Source: JADKAC01 sp964492065
GTDB taxonomy: Bacteria; Bacteroidota; Bacteroidia; Chitinophagales; BACL12
Assembly: GCA_964492065.1 (NCBI GenBank)
Contig: CAZBHH010000008.1
Location: 1-64,000 of the forward strand
Length of the DNA stretch: 64,000 nucleotides
Reading direction: 5' to 3'
In this document: positions 1-8,399 of the stretch, in pieces
How positions within the stretch are numbered: the first letter of the stretch is position 1
Layout of the letters: each line of letters starts with the position of its first letter
Position numbers and translations under genes: made by a program
Notes under the pieces: generated by a model
What the model saw: only the letters and a program-made list of their open reading frames with translations
The model's database searches: none
Told to the model about the DNA's origin: nothing

Positions 1-375
<375 letters not shown>

Positions 376-720
376 TAAAAAAAATTAAAAGTAATTATTG
401 GCTCCTTACCTATTTATTTTGGTTGTTTCTGTCCAGTACTTCAAAGAACTTTATGCAATCATTGCTTTTACGCAATGCCTGATTTTTAATTGGGGCACAA
501 ATTTAAGCGTAAAAACAGGTCGCAACCAAATTTTTGCGATGATTTTTTTTCAACGCAATTTTTATACTTGTTGATAATACGTTTTAGCATGAGCCCGTAT
601 TGCCAACTATTGCATGCCTTTCAAATTACGGCATACACTGGAAATTTGGTATATGAACTTTCGTCGTAATTTTGACCCGCTTCTACCTCAAAACACCCAC
701 TTAAAGAACATTTGGGAGCG
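376..720 (-). other. rRNA operon leader region
   Basis: This stretch holds no gene. It separates the 16S 5' end from the rrn promoter at 721-751 and would be the 5' leader of the rRNA precursor. On the minus strand, shortly upstream of the 16S, it contains GTTCTTTGAAGTACTGG, similar to the GTTCTTTGA element commonly seen in Bacteroidota rRNA leaders and spacers, plus A/T-rich tracts. The plus strand of the same stretch carries the probable serC promoter at 645-674. The leader function is inferred from position. Confidence 0.6.
645..674 (+). promoter_or_regulatory. Probable serC promoter
   Basis: On the plus strand TTTG (645-648) and TAATTTTG (667-674) are separated by 18 nt, matching -33 TTTG / -7 TAnnTTTG with slightly short spacing. 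Transcription would start near 680, giving a serC leader of about 85 nt. It lies within the rrn leader region on the opposite strand, so the two transcripts would overlap. Confidence 0.5.
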
Positions 721-751
721 CAAAGGTAACAATTGTATTGATATTCACAAA
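721..751 (-). promoter_or_regulatory. Bacteroidota-type promoter for the rRNA operon
   Basis: On the minus strand TTTG (751-748) and TACCTTTG (728-721) are separated by exactly 19 nt. This matches the Bacteroidota primary sigma consensus (-33 TTTG / -7 TAnnTTTG). The predicted transcript starts near 714-716 and runs leftward into 16S with a leader of about 340 nt. It is the best full promoter match I found in the window. Confidence 0.8.
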
Positions 752-766
752 TAAAATAAAAAAAAT

Positions 767-1837
767 ATGCGAGTACATAATTTTAATGCAGGCCCGGCCA
801 TATTGCCCGAATCGGTATTAAAGCAAGCAGCATCAGCGGCTTTGGAGTTTAACGGGCTGGGAATGTCCATCCTGGAAATTTCTCACCGGAGCAAAGATTT
901 TCAGGCGGTAATTGATGAAGCGGAAGCTTTGGTTCACGAAATATCCGGTTTAGGCGATGCATATAAGGTCTTATTTCTTCAGGGCGGGGCGAGTACGCAA
1001 TTCTCCATGATTCCGATGAACCTATTAAACGAAAATGAAACGGCAGCCTATATCAATACCGGTACCTGGGCAAAAAAGGCGATTAAAGAGGCGAAGAACT
1101 TCGGTAAAGTAAATACCATCGCCAGCAGCGAGGATTCAAATTTCAACTTTATCCCTAAGGAGTACACCATCCCCGGCGATTCAAAATATCTCCACATAAC
1201 CAGTAATAATACGATTTACGGTACCCAGTATTTCGATTTCCCGAAGACCGACCGGCCGGTAGTGGTGGATATGAGCAGCGACATTTTCAGCCGGGAACAA
1301 GACTTCAGCCAGTTTTCACTCATCTATGCGGGGGCGCAAAAAAACCTGGGTCCGTCGGGTCTGACTCTCGTTATTGTAAAGGAGTCGCTCCTCGGAACGG
1401 TAAACCGGGTATTACCCACCATGCTGGACTACCGCACACATATTAAAGATGGCTCCATGCATAATACGCCGCCGGTCTTCTCCATTTACGTCTGCCTGCT
1501 GACGCTGCGCTGGATTAAAGAGCAAGGTGGTTTACGGGCCGTTGAAGCGAGAAATACAGCCAAAGCAGAACTGCTCTACAACGCCATTGACAGCAACCCT
1601 TTATTTGTCGGCACGGTTGCAAAGGAAGACCGGAGCCAGATGAATGTAAACTTTATAATGCATAACCGGGAGTTAGAGCCCGAATTCTTGCAATTTGCCA
1701 AAGAGAACCATGTAGTGGGAATTGCCGGACACCGGAGCGTAGGCGGTTTCAGGGCGTCCATATACAATGCCCTGCCGATAGAGAGCGTGCAACACTTAGT
1801 TTCATTAATGGATGCTTTTGCAGCGAAAAAGGGGTGA
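767..1837 (+). CDS. serC: Phosphoserine aminotransferase
   Basis: Cytoplasmic PLP enzyme that transaminates 3-phosphohydroxypyruvate with glutamate to give O-phosphoserine, the second step of serine synthesis; it can also act in PLP synthesis. The 356-aa product is full length for SerC. It opens with the hallmark NFNAGPAILPESVL and carries the PLP lysine in AGAQKNLGPSG. The C-terminal RASIYNALP is also typical. The start is fixed by the conserved N-terminus and is preceded by an A-rich stretch. The gene is followed 111 bp later by serA and then a DUF1015 gene, a common serine cluster in this phylum. A plausible promoter is at 645-674. Confidence 0.97.
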   Translation: MRVHNFNAGPAILPESVLKQAASAALEFNGLGMSILEISHRSKDFQAVIDEAEALVHEISGLGDAYKVLFLQGGASTQFSMIPMNLLNENETAAYINTGTWAKKAIKEAKNFGKVNTIASSEDSNFNFIPKEYTIPGDSKYLHITSNNTIYGTQYFDFPKTDRPVVVDMSSDIFSREQDFSQFSLIYAGAQKNLGPSGLTLVIVKESLLGTVNRVLPTMLDYRTHIKDGSMHNTPPVFSIYVCLLTLRWIKEQGGLRAVEARNTAKAELLYNAIDSNPLFVGTVAKEDRSQMNVNFIMHNRELEPEFLQFAKENHVVGIAGHRSVGGFRASIYNALPIESVQHLVSLMDAFAAKKG

Positions 1838-1920
1838 TGTTTTTGAAAGCCCCTGTATATTTTTAGTGAAACACAAGTAAAGTAAATGCCACAGTGCTTT
1901 TCTTCTAATTTGCATCTCAC

Positions 1921-1928
1921 TACCTTTG
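1921..1928 (+). promoter_or_regulatory. -7 promoter box for serA
   Basis: TACCTTTG matches the -7 consensus TAnnTTTG. No clear TTTG lies about 19 nt upstream. Its position rules out the upstream in-frame ATG at 1886 and supports starts at 1949 or 1958. Confidence 0.5.
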
Positions 1929-1948
1929 CACTCTGCAAAAAAAAGAAA

Positions 1949-2878
1949 ATGGATACTATGAGTGAAATACTGGTTGCTACCGAAAAGCCGTTTGCTTCGG
2001 AGGCCATAACCAAAATCAAAAAAGTTACAGACGGATCTAAACACACGCTTAAATTACTCGAAAAGTACGCTTCGAAAGAAGAGCTCAAAAATGCTGTCAG
2101 GCAAACAGAAGCGTTAATAGTGAGAAGCGATATCATCGATAAGGAAATAATCGATGCGGGCGAAAGACTGAAAATCATTGTCAGAGCCGGTGCCGGTTTT
2201 GACAATATCGATACCGGATATGCAGCGACAAAAAATATCGTGGTAATGAATACTCCTGGTCAGAATGCCAATGCCGTGGCGGAATACGCTTTCGGTATGC
2301 TGTTGTTTCAGGCACGCAATCACTTCAACGGAAGTACCGGCATTGAATTAAAAGGCAGAAAATTGGGCCTGATCGGTTTTGGCAATATCGGCAGATGCAT
2401 GACAAAAATTGCAAAGGGCTTCGGCATGGAGGTATATGCGTACGACGTCAGCCCCAATCCATCGGCGATGATACAGGAAAATGTTACGCCCGTTGGCAGC
2501 CTTGCCGAAATTTTCAGTTCCTGCAATGTAGTTTCGCTGCACATTCCTTCCACGCCGGAAACTAAAGGTATGGTGAATTACGATTTGCTGAAAAGCATGC
2601 CCAAACACGGCATTTTAATAAACACTGCCCGGTTGGATATAGTAAATGAAACCGAATTAATTCGCGTAATGGAAGAGCGGAAAGACATCGCCTTTGTAAG
2701 TGATTTCGTTCCGAAAAACGAATCGGTCTTTAAAGAAAAATTTGCGGACAGATGTTTTTACCCTGCAAAAAAGACAGGCGCACAAACCGAAGAGGCAAAT
2801 GCGAATGCAGGTATTGCTGCAGCCCGCCAGATCATCAACTTTTTTGATAAGGGCGACCTTACCTTTAAAGTAAACTAA
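1949..2878 (+). CDS. serA: D-3-phosphoglycerate dehydrogenase, short Bacteroides/Entamoeba type
   Basis: NAD-dependent oxidoreductase that converts 3-phosphoglycerate to 3-phosphohydroxypyruvate, the first committed step of serine synthesis. The 309-aa product has the 2-hydroxyacid dehydrogenase layout with the dinucleotide-binding GLIGFGNIGR at about residues 140-149 and the substrate-binding INTAR. It has no ACT domain, so serine feedback of the E. coli type is not expected. The usual catalytic His of the PHxGAxTxEA motif is replaced by Lys (KKTGAQTEEA). This substitution is known from Entamoeba and Bacteroides enzymes. The start at 1949 is chosen because the longer frame from 1886 would include the promoter box at 1921; an ATG at 1958 is an alternative. 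A terminator follows. Confidence 0.93.
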   Translation: MDTMSEILVATEKPFASEAITKIKKVTDGSKHTLKLLEKYASKEELKNAVRQTEALIVRSDIIDKEIIDAGERLKIIVRAGAGFDNIDTGYAATKNIVVMNTPGQNANAVAEYAFGMLLFQARNHFNGSTGIELKGRKLGLIGFGNIGRCMTKIAKGFGMEVYAYDVSPNPSAMIQENVTPVGSLAEIFSSCNVVSLHIPSTPETKGMVNYDLLKSMPKHGILINTARLDIVNETELIRVMEERKDIAFVSDFVPKNESVFKEKFADRCFYPAKKTGAQTEEANANAGIAAARQIINFFDKGDLTFKVN

Positions 2879-2897
2879 CAGTTATTAATAGCAGAAC

Positions 2898-2937
2898 AAA
2901 AAAACAATAACCGGATAAATCGGTTATTGTTTTTTTA
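2898..2937 (+). terminator. Intrinsic terminator after serA
   Basis: The arm AAACAATAACCG pairs perfectly with CGGTTATTGTTT around a 7-nt loop (2914-2920) and runs into a T-tract at 2930-2936. The A-tract before the stem makes the hairpin usable on the other strand too. It would separate serC-serA from the DUF1015 gene. Confidence 0.85.
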
Positions 2938-2974
2938 TCACCACAACAACCGCAATACTTAAAAAAATTAATGC

Positions 2975-4219
2975 ATGGCACATATCAGACCTTTCAAAGG
3001 GTTCAGACCCAAGCCCGCTTTTGTAGCACAGGTAGCCTCCCGTCCTTACGATGTGTTGAGCAGCGAGGAAGCAAGAGCAGAAGCCCGGGGCAACGACATA
3101 ACATTTTTACACGTTTGCAAACCCGAAATTGATCTCGACCCGGCGATTGATCACTATGACGACAAGGTGTACGCAAAGGCTGTCGAAAACTGGAACCGGT
3201 TGAAAAGCGACGGTACATTTTTACAGGATACTACTCCCTGCATGTACGCCTATCGCCAAATTATGAACGGCCACGCACAAGTGGGGCTGGTGGCAAACAG
3301 CAGCACTGAAGACTATTTCAACGATGTTATAAAGAAGCACGAATACACGAGGCCGGAGAAGGAAAACGACCGCATACGCCACATGTATGCATTGCAGTGT
3401 CATCCCGAACCGGTTTTTTTAACCTATCCGGACATCGCCGAACTGGACGGGATTATGCACAAAGTGGTATCTGCCGCTCCCGTTTACGACTTCACCGCAG
3501 AAGACGGCATCCAACACACATTCTGGGTAATTGACAATCCGGAAACTATTGAGAAGATTGCAACCATTTTCAGGGAACAAATCCCATTTACATACATTGC
3601 CGACGGACATCATCGCAGTGCCGGCTCCGCTAAGGTTGGCAAACGGATGGCCGCTGAAAACCCCAATCATACAGGCGAAGAAGAATACAATTTTTTCCTG
3701 AGCGTTATCTTCCCCGCCAGCCAGTTGATGATTATGGATTACAACCGGGTGGTAAAAGACTTAAACAACCACACACCGGCTCAACTGTTGGATCTGGTAA
3801 AAGCACATTTCGACGTGACCCTCATGGGCAAGACCATCTATAAACCGTCTGCATTGCATGCATTCGGTATGTACCTCGGAGGGAACTGGTATAAGCTGAT
3901 CGCTAAGCCAAATACGTATAACGACGGCGATCCGATAGGTGTATTGGACGTGACCATACTGTCAAATTATCTACTCGACCCGATACTGGGGATCAAGGAT
4001 CAGCGCACGGACAAGCGGATTGATTTTGTGGGCGGTATCCGCGGTTTGGGCGAACTGCAGAAAAGAGTGGATAGCGGCGAGATGCAAATAGCCATAGCAC
4101 TGTATCCCGTATCCATTCAGCAGCTAATCAATATTGCCGATTCGGGCAATGTCATGCCGCCCAAGTCCACCTGGTTTGAGCCCAAGTTGCGCAGCGGGTT
4201 AGTAGTACATACATTTTAA
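2975..4219 (+). CDS. DUF1015 family protein
   Basis: A 414-aa soluble protein of the DUF1015 family. Hallmarks are the N-terminal IRPFKGFRPK, SRPYDVLSSEEA near residue 25, and the central ADGHHRSAGSAKVG. The histidine pair in the DGHHR motif is invariant in the family. The biochemical activity is not established to my knowledge. Its neighbourhood with serC and serA recurs in Bacteroidota and other bacteria, which suggests a role tied to serine or phosphoserine metabolism; that is inference from context. The start is set by the conserved N-terminus. The next gene begins 10 bp after the stop, so the two are probably co-transcribed. Confidence 0.92.
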   Translation: MAHIRPFKGFRPKPAFVAQVASRPYDVLSSEEARAEARGNDITFLHVCKPEIDLDPAIDHYDDKVYAKAVENWNRLKSDGTFLQDTTPCMYAYRQIMNGHAQVGLVANSSTEDYFNDVIKKHEYTRPEKENDRIRHMYALQCHPEPVFLTYPDIAELDGIMHKVVSAAPVYDFTAEDGIQHTFWVIDNPETIEKIATIFREQIPFTYIADGHHRSAGSAKVGKRMAAENPNHTGEEEYNFFLSVIFPASQLMIMDYNRVVKDLNNHTPAQLLDLVKAHFDVTLMGKTIYKPSALHAFGMYLGGNWYKLIAKPNTYNDGDPIGVLDVTILSNYLLDPILGIKDQRTDKRIDFVGGIRGLGELQKRVDSGEMQIAIALYPVSIQQLINIADSGNVMPPKSTWFEPKLRSGLVVHTF

Positions 4220-4229
4220 AAACATTGCG

Positions 4230-5369
4230 ATGAAATTTGCGACAAAAGCGATACATGCAGGCGTAGATCCCGACCCTTCCACCGGAGCAATCATGACACC
4301 GGTTTTCCAGACATCCACCTATGTGCAAAAAGCACCGGGCGATCACAAGGGGTACGAATATGCACGCACTCAAAACCCCACAAGAGATGCGTTGCAAAAG
4401 AACCTGGCAGCATTGGAAAACGGCAATTACGGCATTTGTTTTTCAAGCGGTCTGGCGGCAACGGATGCCATTATCAAATTGCTCAGCCAGGGCGATGAAG
4501 TTATTTCGACCAGCGATCTCTACGGGGGCACTTATCGTGCGTTTACCAAGGTATATGCACGCTTCGGATTAAAATTTCAATTTGTCGATATGACGGCCAT
4601 TGAAAATATTGAAGCGAAAATAACTGCCAGTACAAAGTTGCTCTGGGTAGAAACCCCTACCAACCCCATGTTGAACATCATCGATTTGGAAGCGGTTTGC
4701 GCAATGGCAAAGCGACGTAATGTATTGGTGTGCGTCGACAATACATTTGCATCGCCCTATCTTCAAAATCCGCTCGACTTTGGCGCAGACATTGTCATGC
4801 ATTCGGCTACAAAATATATCGGTGGGCACAGCGATGTGGTGAGTGGCGCCGTCATAGTAAAAGACAAATCGCTCGCCGACCAATTGTACTTCATTCAAAA
4901 CGCCAACGGCGCCGTTCCCGGCCCGCAGGATTGTTTCCTGTTGTTGCGGGGGATAAAGACACTGCACCTGCGTGTGCAGCGCAGTTGTGAAAATGCGGAG
5001 AAAATTGCCCGCTACTTAGCGGCGCATCCCAAAATCGAAAAGGTCTATTGGCCGGGGTTTGAGCACCACACCAATCATGCAATTGCCAAAAAGCAAATGC
5101 GTGGGTTTGGCGGTATGGTCTCATTTTGTTTAAAGGGCGACGATATGGAAGAGGCAAAGCGCATACTGTCATCTACCCGGTTATTTGCATTGGCGGAATC
5201 GCTCGGGGGCGTGGAATCGCTGATCGGTCATCCGGCGAGTATGACACATGCCTCCATACCGCGGGAGGAGCGCATGAAGACCGGTTTGGCAGATTCATTA
5301 ATCCGGTTGAGCGTGGGCGTGGAGGATGCCGACGATTTAATTGCGGATTTACAACTCGCTTTGCAGTAA
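4230..5369 (+). CDS. Cystathionine gamma-synthase/lyase-type PLP enzyme
   Basis: Cytoplasmic PLP enzyme of the Cys/Met metabolism family (379 aa, usual length). Visible motifs are the N-terminal TKAIHAGVDPDPSTGA, YEYARTQNPTR for cofactor phosphate binding, and SATKYIGGHSD with the Schiff-base lysine. The C-terminal SLGGVESLIGHPASMTH is also typical. The enzyme either builds cystathionine from an activated homoserine and cysteine or splits it; sequence alone does not separate metB-like from lyase activity. Co-directional placement after serC-serA fits a cysteine or methionine role fed by serine. The start is 10 bp after the DUF1015 stop. Confidence 0.93.
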   Translation: MKFATKAIHAGVDPDPSTGAIMTPVFQTSTYVQKAPGDHKGYEYARTQNPTRDALQKNLAALENGNYGICFSSGLAATDAIIKLLSQGDEVISTSDLYGGTYRAFTKVYARFGLKFQFVDMTAIENIEAKITASTKLLWVETPTNPMLNIIDLEAVCAMAKRRNVLVCVDNTFASPYLQNPLDFGADIVMHSATKYIGGHSDVVSGAVIVKDKSLADQLYFIQNANGAVPGPQDCFLLLRGIKTLHLRVQRSCENAEKIARYLAAHPKIEKVYWPGFEHHTNHAIAKKQMRGFGGMVSFCLKGDDMEEAKRILSSTRLFALAESLGGVESLIGHPASMTHASIPREERMKTGLADSLIRLSVGVEDADDLIADLQLALQ

Positions 5370-5378
5370 CTTTAGTCC

Positions 5379-6152
5379 ATGAATGTGCAAACCTTAGCGC
5401 TTATCGCCGTTGCCTTCGGACCGGCTATCGCAGTTATCGTTTATTTTTATACAAAGGATAAACACGAGCGGGAACCATTTGGAATTTTACTGGTAAGTTT
5501 TTTATGGGGTTGCTTCAGCGTGGTGCCTGCAATTATCCTGGAGTCTGTTCTTCCCGGTATCATTCCGGGCAGTAATGGCAGTTCGGTCATCTCGGTAGCG
5601 ATTTACACATTTGTCGTTATCGCTTTCAGCGAAGAGCTGTCCAAATATATATTTTTACGATACTACTCCTACAAAAAGAGATCTTTCAACGAACCATTCG
5701 ACGGAATTATCTATGCGGTAATGGTCGGCATGGGTTTCGCAACCATTGAAAATTTTCTCTATGTTTTCGGTTCGGATTCGCTGGGTTCTGCATGGAGTAC
5801 TGCAGGGCTGAGGGCGGTTACCGCCATTCCCGCACATGCCACTTTCGCTGCAATTATGGGTTATTACGTCGGCCTGGCAAAATTCAATAAGACCAGAGAA
5901 AAGAGTTATTTGCTGCAAGGGTTACTCCTGGCTACGGCACTGCATGGCTTTTACGATTTCTTCCTGTTTCAAAACCTGCACGCAGGACTGTACATAGGCG
6001 CTGTTATATCGTTGATTCTCGGCATCCGCTATTCGATGCGTGCCATCAAAATACACAATACCAATTCGCCATTTAACGGAGACACTACTGTAGAGGAGGC
6101 GGTTGAAGCAAAAGTCGATTCCTACGAGGCTCCCCACAAACCCAATTTGTGA
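5379..6152 (+). CDS. PrsW-family intramembrane metalloprotease
   Basis: A 257-aa polytopic membrane protein of the PrsW (CPBP-related) group. Family motifs are present: the Glu pair in FSEELSKY, FNEPFDGIIYA, GFATIEN, and histidines in PAHATF and ALHGFYD that probably bind the catalytic metal. Hydrophobic segments occur at about residues 4-22, 35-50 and 60-80 and several times later. Relatives cleave membrane anti-sigma factors or other membrane substrates; the substrate here is unknown. The stop overlaps the next start (GTGA at 6149-6152), so translation of the two genes is probably coupled. The acidic C-terminal tail of about 30 residues is not part of the family core. Confidence 0.88.
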   Translation: MNVQTLALIAVAFGPAIAVIVYFYTKDKHEREPFGILLVSFLWGCFSVVPAIILESVLPGIIPGSNGSSVISVAIYTFVVIAFSEELSKYIFLRYYSYKKRSFNEPFDGIIYAVMVGMGFATIENFLYVFGSDSLGSAWSTAGLRAVTAIPAHATFAAIMGYYVGLAKFNKTREKSYLLQGLLLATALHGFYDFFLFQNLHAGLYIGAVISLILGIRYSMRAIKIHNTNSPFNGDTTVEEAVEAKVDSYEAPHKPNL

Positions 6153-6925
6153 ACGGTGAAGCGCTGAAAAGTTTCCTGGACGCCAAGGCCGGGTTATACA
6201 ACAACAAGCGGTTCATCGCGGATGACCCGATAAGTATCCCGCACCGCTTTCACAAATTGCAGGATATTGAAATAATGGGATTTTGGACGGCAATGCTCGC
6301 ATGGGGTCAAAGGGCGACAATTATCCATAAGGCGGACACATTAATTGCATGTATGCATCATTCTCCTTATGATTTTATTGTTCACGCCGGCGAAGCGGAT
6401 TTAAAACAATTCCTGCAATTCAAACACCGCACATTTAATGCAGACGATGCGCTGTACTTTATTCATTTTTTTAAAACATTTTATAAGCATCACCACAGCC
6501 TGGAGGAAGCTTTTCTCTGCAAGGGTTACCGGGACGAACCGCATACCGAACGGATGTTGTCGTATTTTCATCAACAATTTTTCGGTTTACCTTATCCGGC
6601 AACCCATACGAGGAAACACGTCAGCACACCAGCCAATAAGAGCGCTTGCAAACGATTAAACATGTTCCTGCGGTGGATGGTGCGCAGCGATAACAGGGGT
6701 GTTGATTTCGGGGTATGGAAACATATCCAACCACACCAGCTCGTTTGCCCGCTTGATATTCATGTCGATCGTGTCGCCCGGAAACTCGGATTGATCAGCC
6801 GCAAGACTACAGATTGGAAAACCGCACTCGAACTGACAGACAGGCTTAAGGAATTTGACCCTAAAGACCCGGTGAAATACGACTTTGCATTATTCGGGCT
6901 GGGAATAATTGAAAAAATGCGGTAA
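6149..6925 (+). CDS. TIGR02757/DUF2400 family protein
   Basis: A 258-aa soluble protein recognised as TIGR02757 (DUF2400), a family common in Bacteroidota. Supporting features are the conserved beginning FLDAKAGLYNNKRFIADDP, the PISIPHRFHKLQDIEI stretch and, near the end, CPLDIHVDRVARKLGLISR, which resembles the helix-hairpin-helix region of base-excision glycosylases. A DNA-repair-like role is possible but not shown. It starts with GTG inside the stop of the PrsW gene, and there is no better start. Confidence 0.85.
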   Translation: MNGEALKSFLDAKAGLYNNKRFIADDPISIPHRFHKLQDIEIMGFWTAMLAWGQRATIIHKADTLIACMHHSPYDFIVHAGEADLKQFLQFKHRTFNADDALYFIHFFKTFYKHHHSLEEAFLCKGYRDEPHTERMLSYFHQQFFGLPYPATHTRKHVSTPANKSACKRLNMFLRWMVRSDNRGVDFGVWKHIQPHQLVCPLDIHVDRVARKLGLISRKTTDWKTALELTDRLKEFDPKDPVKYDFALFGLGIIEKMR

Positions 6926-6947
6926 TTTAATTGACAAAACAAAGCGC

Positions 6948-7310
6948 ATGAACGCAAATAATATCCGGCGCCTTATCGAAAATATCATTGCCCAAACCGA
7001 AATAGATTCGGGCTTCTATTCGCCGGAGAAAGTTTACAACGAAGCGGATCTCCAACAAATATTAGAGCAAATTATCACCTACCTGACGGACACGCATTTC
7101 GAGAAATTGCTTTGGCTGTTGTACCGCATTGATGTGGATGAAGATAAACTGAAGCAAATACTAAATGCACACAGCCCTGCCGAAGCGCCTGCGCTCATTG
7201 CCCGCATGATAATAGAGCGGGAACGCCAAAAGGAATTGTACAGGCAAACCCATAAGAACATCGGTGATGATAATCCCGAACGGGATGAACCTGTGTCCGG
7301 AGACAAATAA
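6948..7310 (+). CDS. Hypothetical protein (Bacteroidota-type, small, charged)
   Basis: A 120-aa soluble, mainly helical acidic protein. It starts 22 bp after the TIGR02757 gene, so it is probably in the same operon as PrsW and TIGR02757. I prefer the ATG at 6948 over the in-frame ATG at 6909, because the latter lies inside the upstream gene. No domain is certain. The pattern (IRRLIENIIAQTE at the start, then FEKLLWLLYRIDVDEDKL) resembles small Bacteroidota proteins of unknown function. The C-terminal tail is hydrophilic. Confidence 0.75.
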   Translation: MNANNIRRLIENIIAQTEIDSGFYSPEKVYNEADLQQILEQIITYLTDTHFEKLLWLLYRIDVDEDKLKQILNAHSPAEAPALIARMIIERERQKELYRQTHKNIGDDNPERDEPVSGDK

Positions 7311-7550
7311 CCGTGCTATTCAGCGCAATCAATCGGCAATATGGCCTTGCCCGGTGACGACTGTCGCAGCGCCGTTGTAATATTTTCCTTCAACCGATGC
7401 TCATATTCGCAACCATGACCTTGAACCGGCCGCTCGCTTCCCATCGCATTACATACAAGGGGAAATCTATATTTTCCATCCACATGCAATGTAAAATGAC
7501 TCTTTTTAAAAATGTGCAAATGCGCAGTTGACCGGTGGGTTACGTCGGTA

Positions 7551-7959
7551 TTAACGAGACTTTACGAACGTTCCCGACTGCACTACGCCGCCGTCCGTAA
7601 GAATGCGATACATATAAATTCCCGAATCCAGGTCTTTTAAGTCGATTGATAACTCAGCGGATTGCTTTTCGGCTGTGATAACCAACTGACCATTGCCATT
7701 GAAAATTTCAACAGTGGCCAATTGTTGCATTTGGCTTTTGAAAAACAAAATATCCCTCACCGGGTTTGGATACACCAAAAAATCAAATTGCTGCATTGAA
7801 GGACTCCCGGCGAATTATATAAAAGGAGGAATCGTTTGCGCCCATAATTACACTACTTTCATCTTCATATTCACTGTCAATAACTAACGGCCAGTTTTGG
7901 CTATATGTAACAAAACAGCTAAAAGAAATGACGGCAATTATTAATAATCTTGTGTTCAT
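7551..7959 (-). pseudogene. Remnant of a T9SS-exported protein with its middle deleted
   Basis: Two pieces of one secreted-protein gene remain, out of frame with each other. The 5' piece (7959 down to a stop at 7783, 58 aa) begins with a signal peptide, MNTRLLIIAVISFSCFVTYS, then about 38 residues. The 3' piece (7796 to 7551, 81 aa) is a T9SS type A C-terminal sorting domain with YPNPVRDIL, GNGQLV, SGIYMYRI and a terminal K-S-R. A stop codon just upstream of the 3' piece and the frame change show that it is not translated as one protein. The simplest reading is an internal deletion that removed the functional domain, possibly followed by small changes. Confidence 0.8.
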
Positions 7960-7965
7960 AGTTTT

Positions 7966-8232
7966 CTATTCTGTTATGGATATACATTCGCAATTTGCAT
8001 AATAAATAAATGCCAAATAATTATATGTAATTTCTGTACCACCTGAAGGTATTAAATCGAAATCTATATCAATGGTCTTAATTACTTTACCGGCAGGTAA
8101 ATAATAATCAGCCCAATATAATGCCGCATCCCTCACTTCGGTCAATTTGGTTCGTTGAATCAATTGATTCAGTGCGTCATATCCTTCTTTACCTGGGGTT
8201 TCAATGATTTCATTGGCACAAGACGACAACAT
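7966..8232 (-). CDS. Short lipoprotein-like protein, 5' end damaged
   Basis: An open frame of 88 aa ending in a 7966-7968 stop. The first possible ATG gives MLSSCANE, a lipobox (LSSC) with almost no signal sequence before it. Upstream in frame lie codons reading RFQCIFLC, a plausible hydrophobic signal core, directly after a TAG stop. The proper start codon therefore appears lost, or a non-standard start is used. The rest (ALYWADYYLPAGKVIKT, a C-terminal CEC) matches nothing I know. It sits between the T9SS remnant and a 7-bp tandem repeat, so it may itself be decaying. Confidence 0.45.
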   Translation of the reverse strand: MLSSCANEIIETPGKEGYDALNQLIQRTKLTEVRDAALYWADYYLPAGKVIKTIDIDFDLIPSGGTEITYNYLAFIYYANCECISITE

Positions 8233-8283
8233 GCATAAAAAAATGCACTGAAAACGCTACAAAATAAGGAATTAAATACTATT

Positions 8284-8325
8284 AGTGGATAGTGGATAGT
8301 GGATAGTGGATAGTGGATAGTGGAT
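8284..8325. repeat. 7-bp tandem repeat, six copies
   Basis: Six perfect head-to-tail copies of AGTGGAT. The block lies in the spacer between the damaged lipoprotein gene and DUF456, and a seventh, imperfect copy may follow (ACGGGAT). It has no spacers, so it is not a CRISPR array. It could expand or contract by slippage. Confidence 0.95.
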
Positions 8326-8399
8326 ACGGGATAAATTTTTCACGGTTTTAGAATTTTTGCAAAGTGAAGCAATTTAATTTTCAAATGTAAATTGATTCT

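Noticed and set aside
7316..7519. 67-aa minus-strand frame between the small hypothetical gene and the T9SS remnant
   Set aside because: No start context, family or signal; it may be old debris of the decaying patch but cannot be supported as a gene.
8284..8325. Tandem repeat considered as a CRISPR array
   Set aside because: Units are 7 bp and contiguous, with no spacers.
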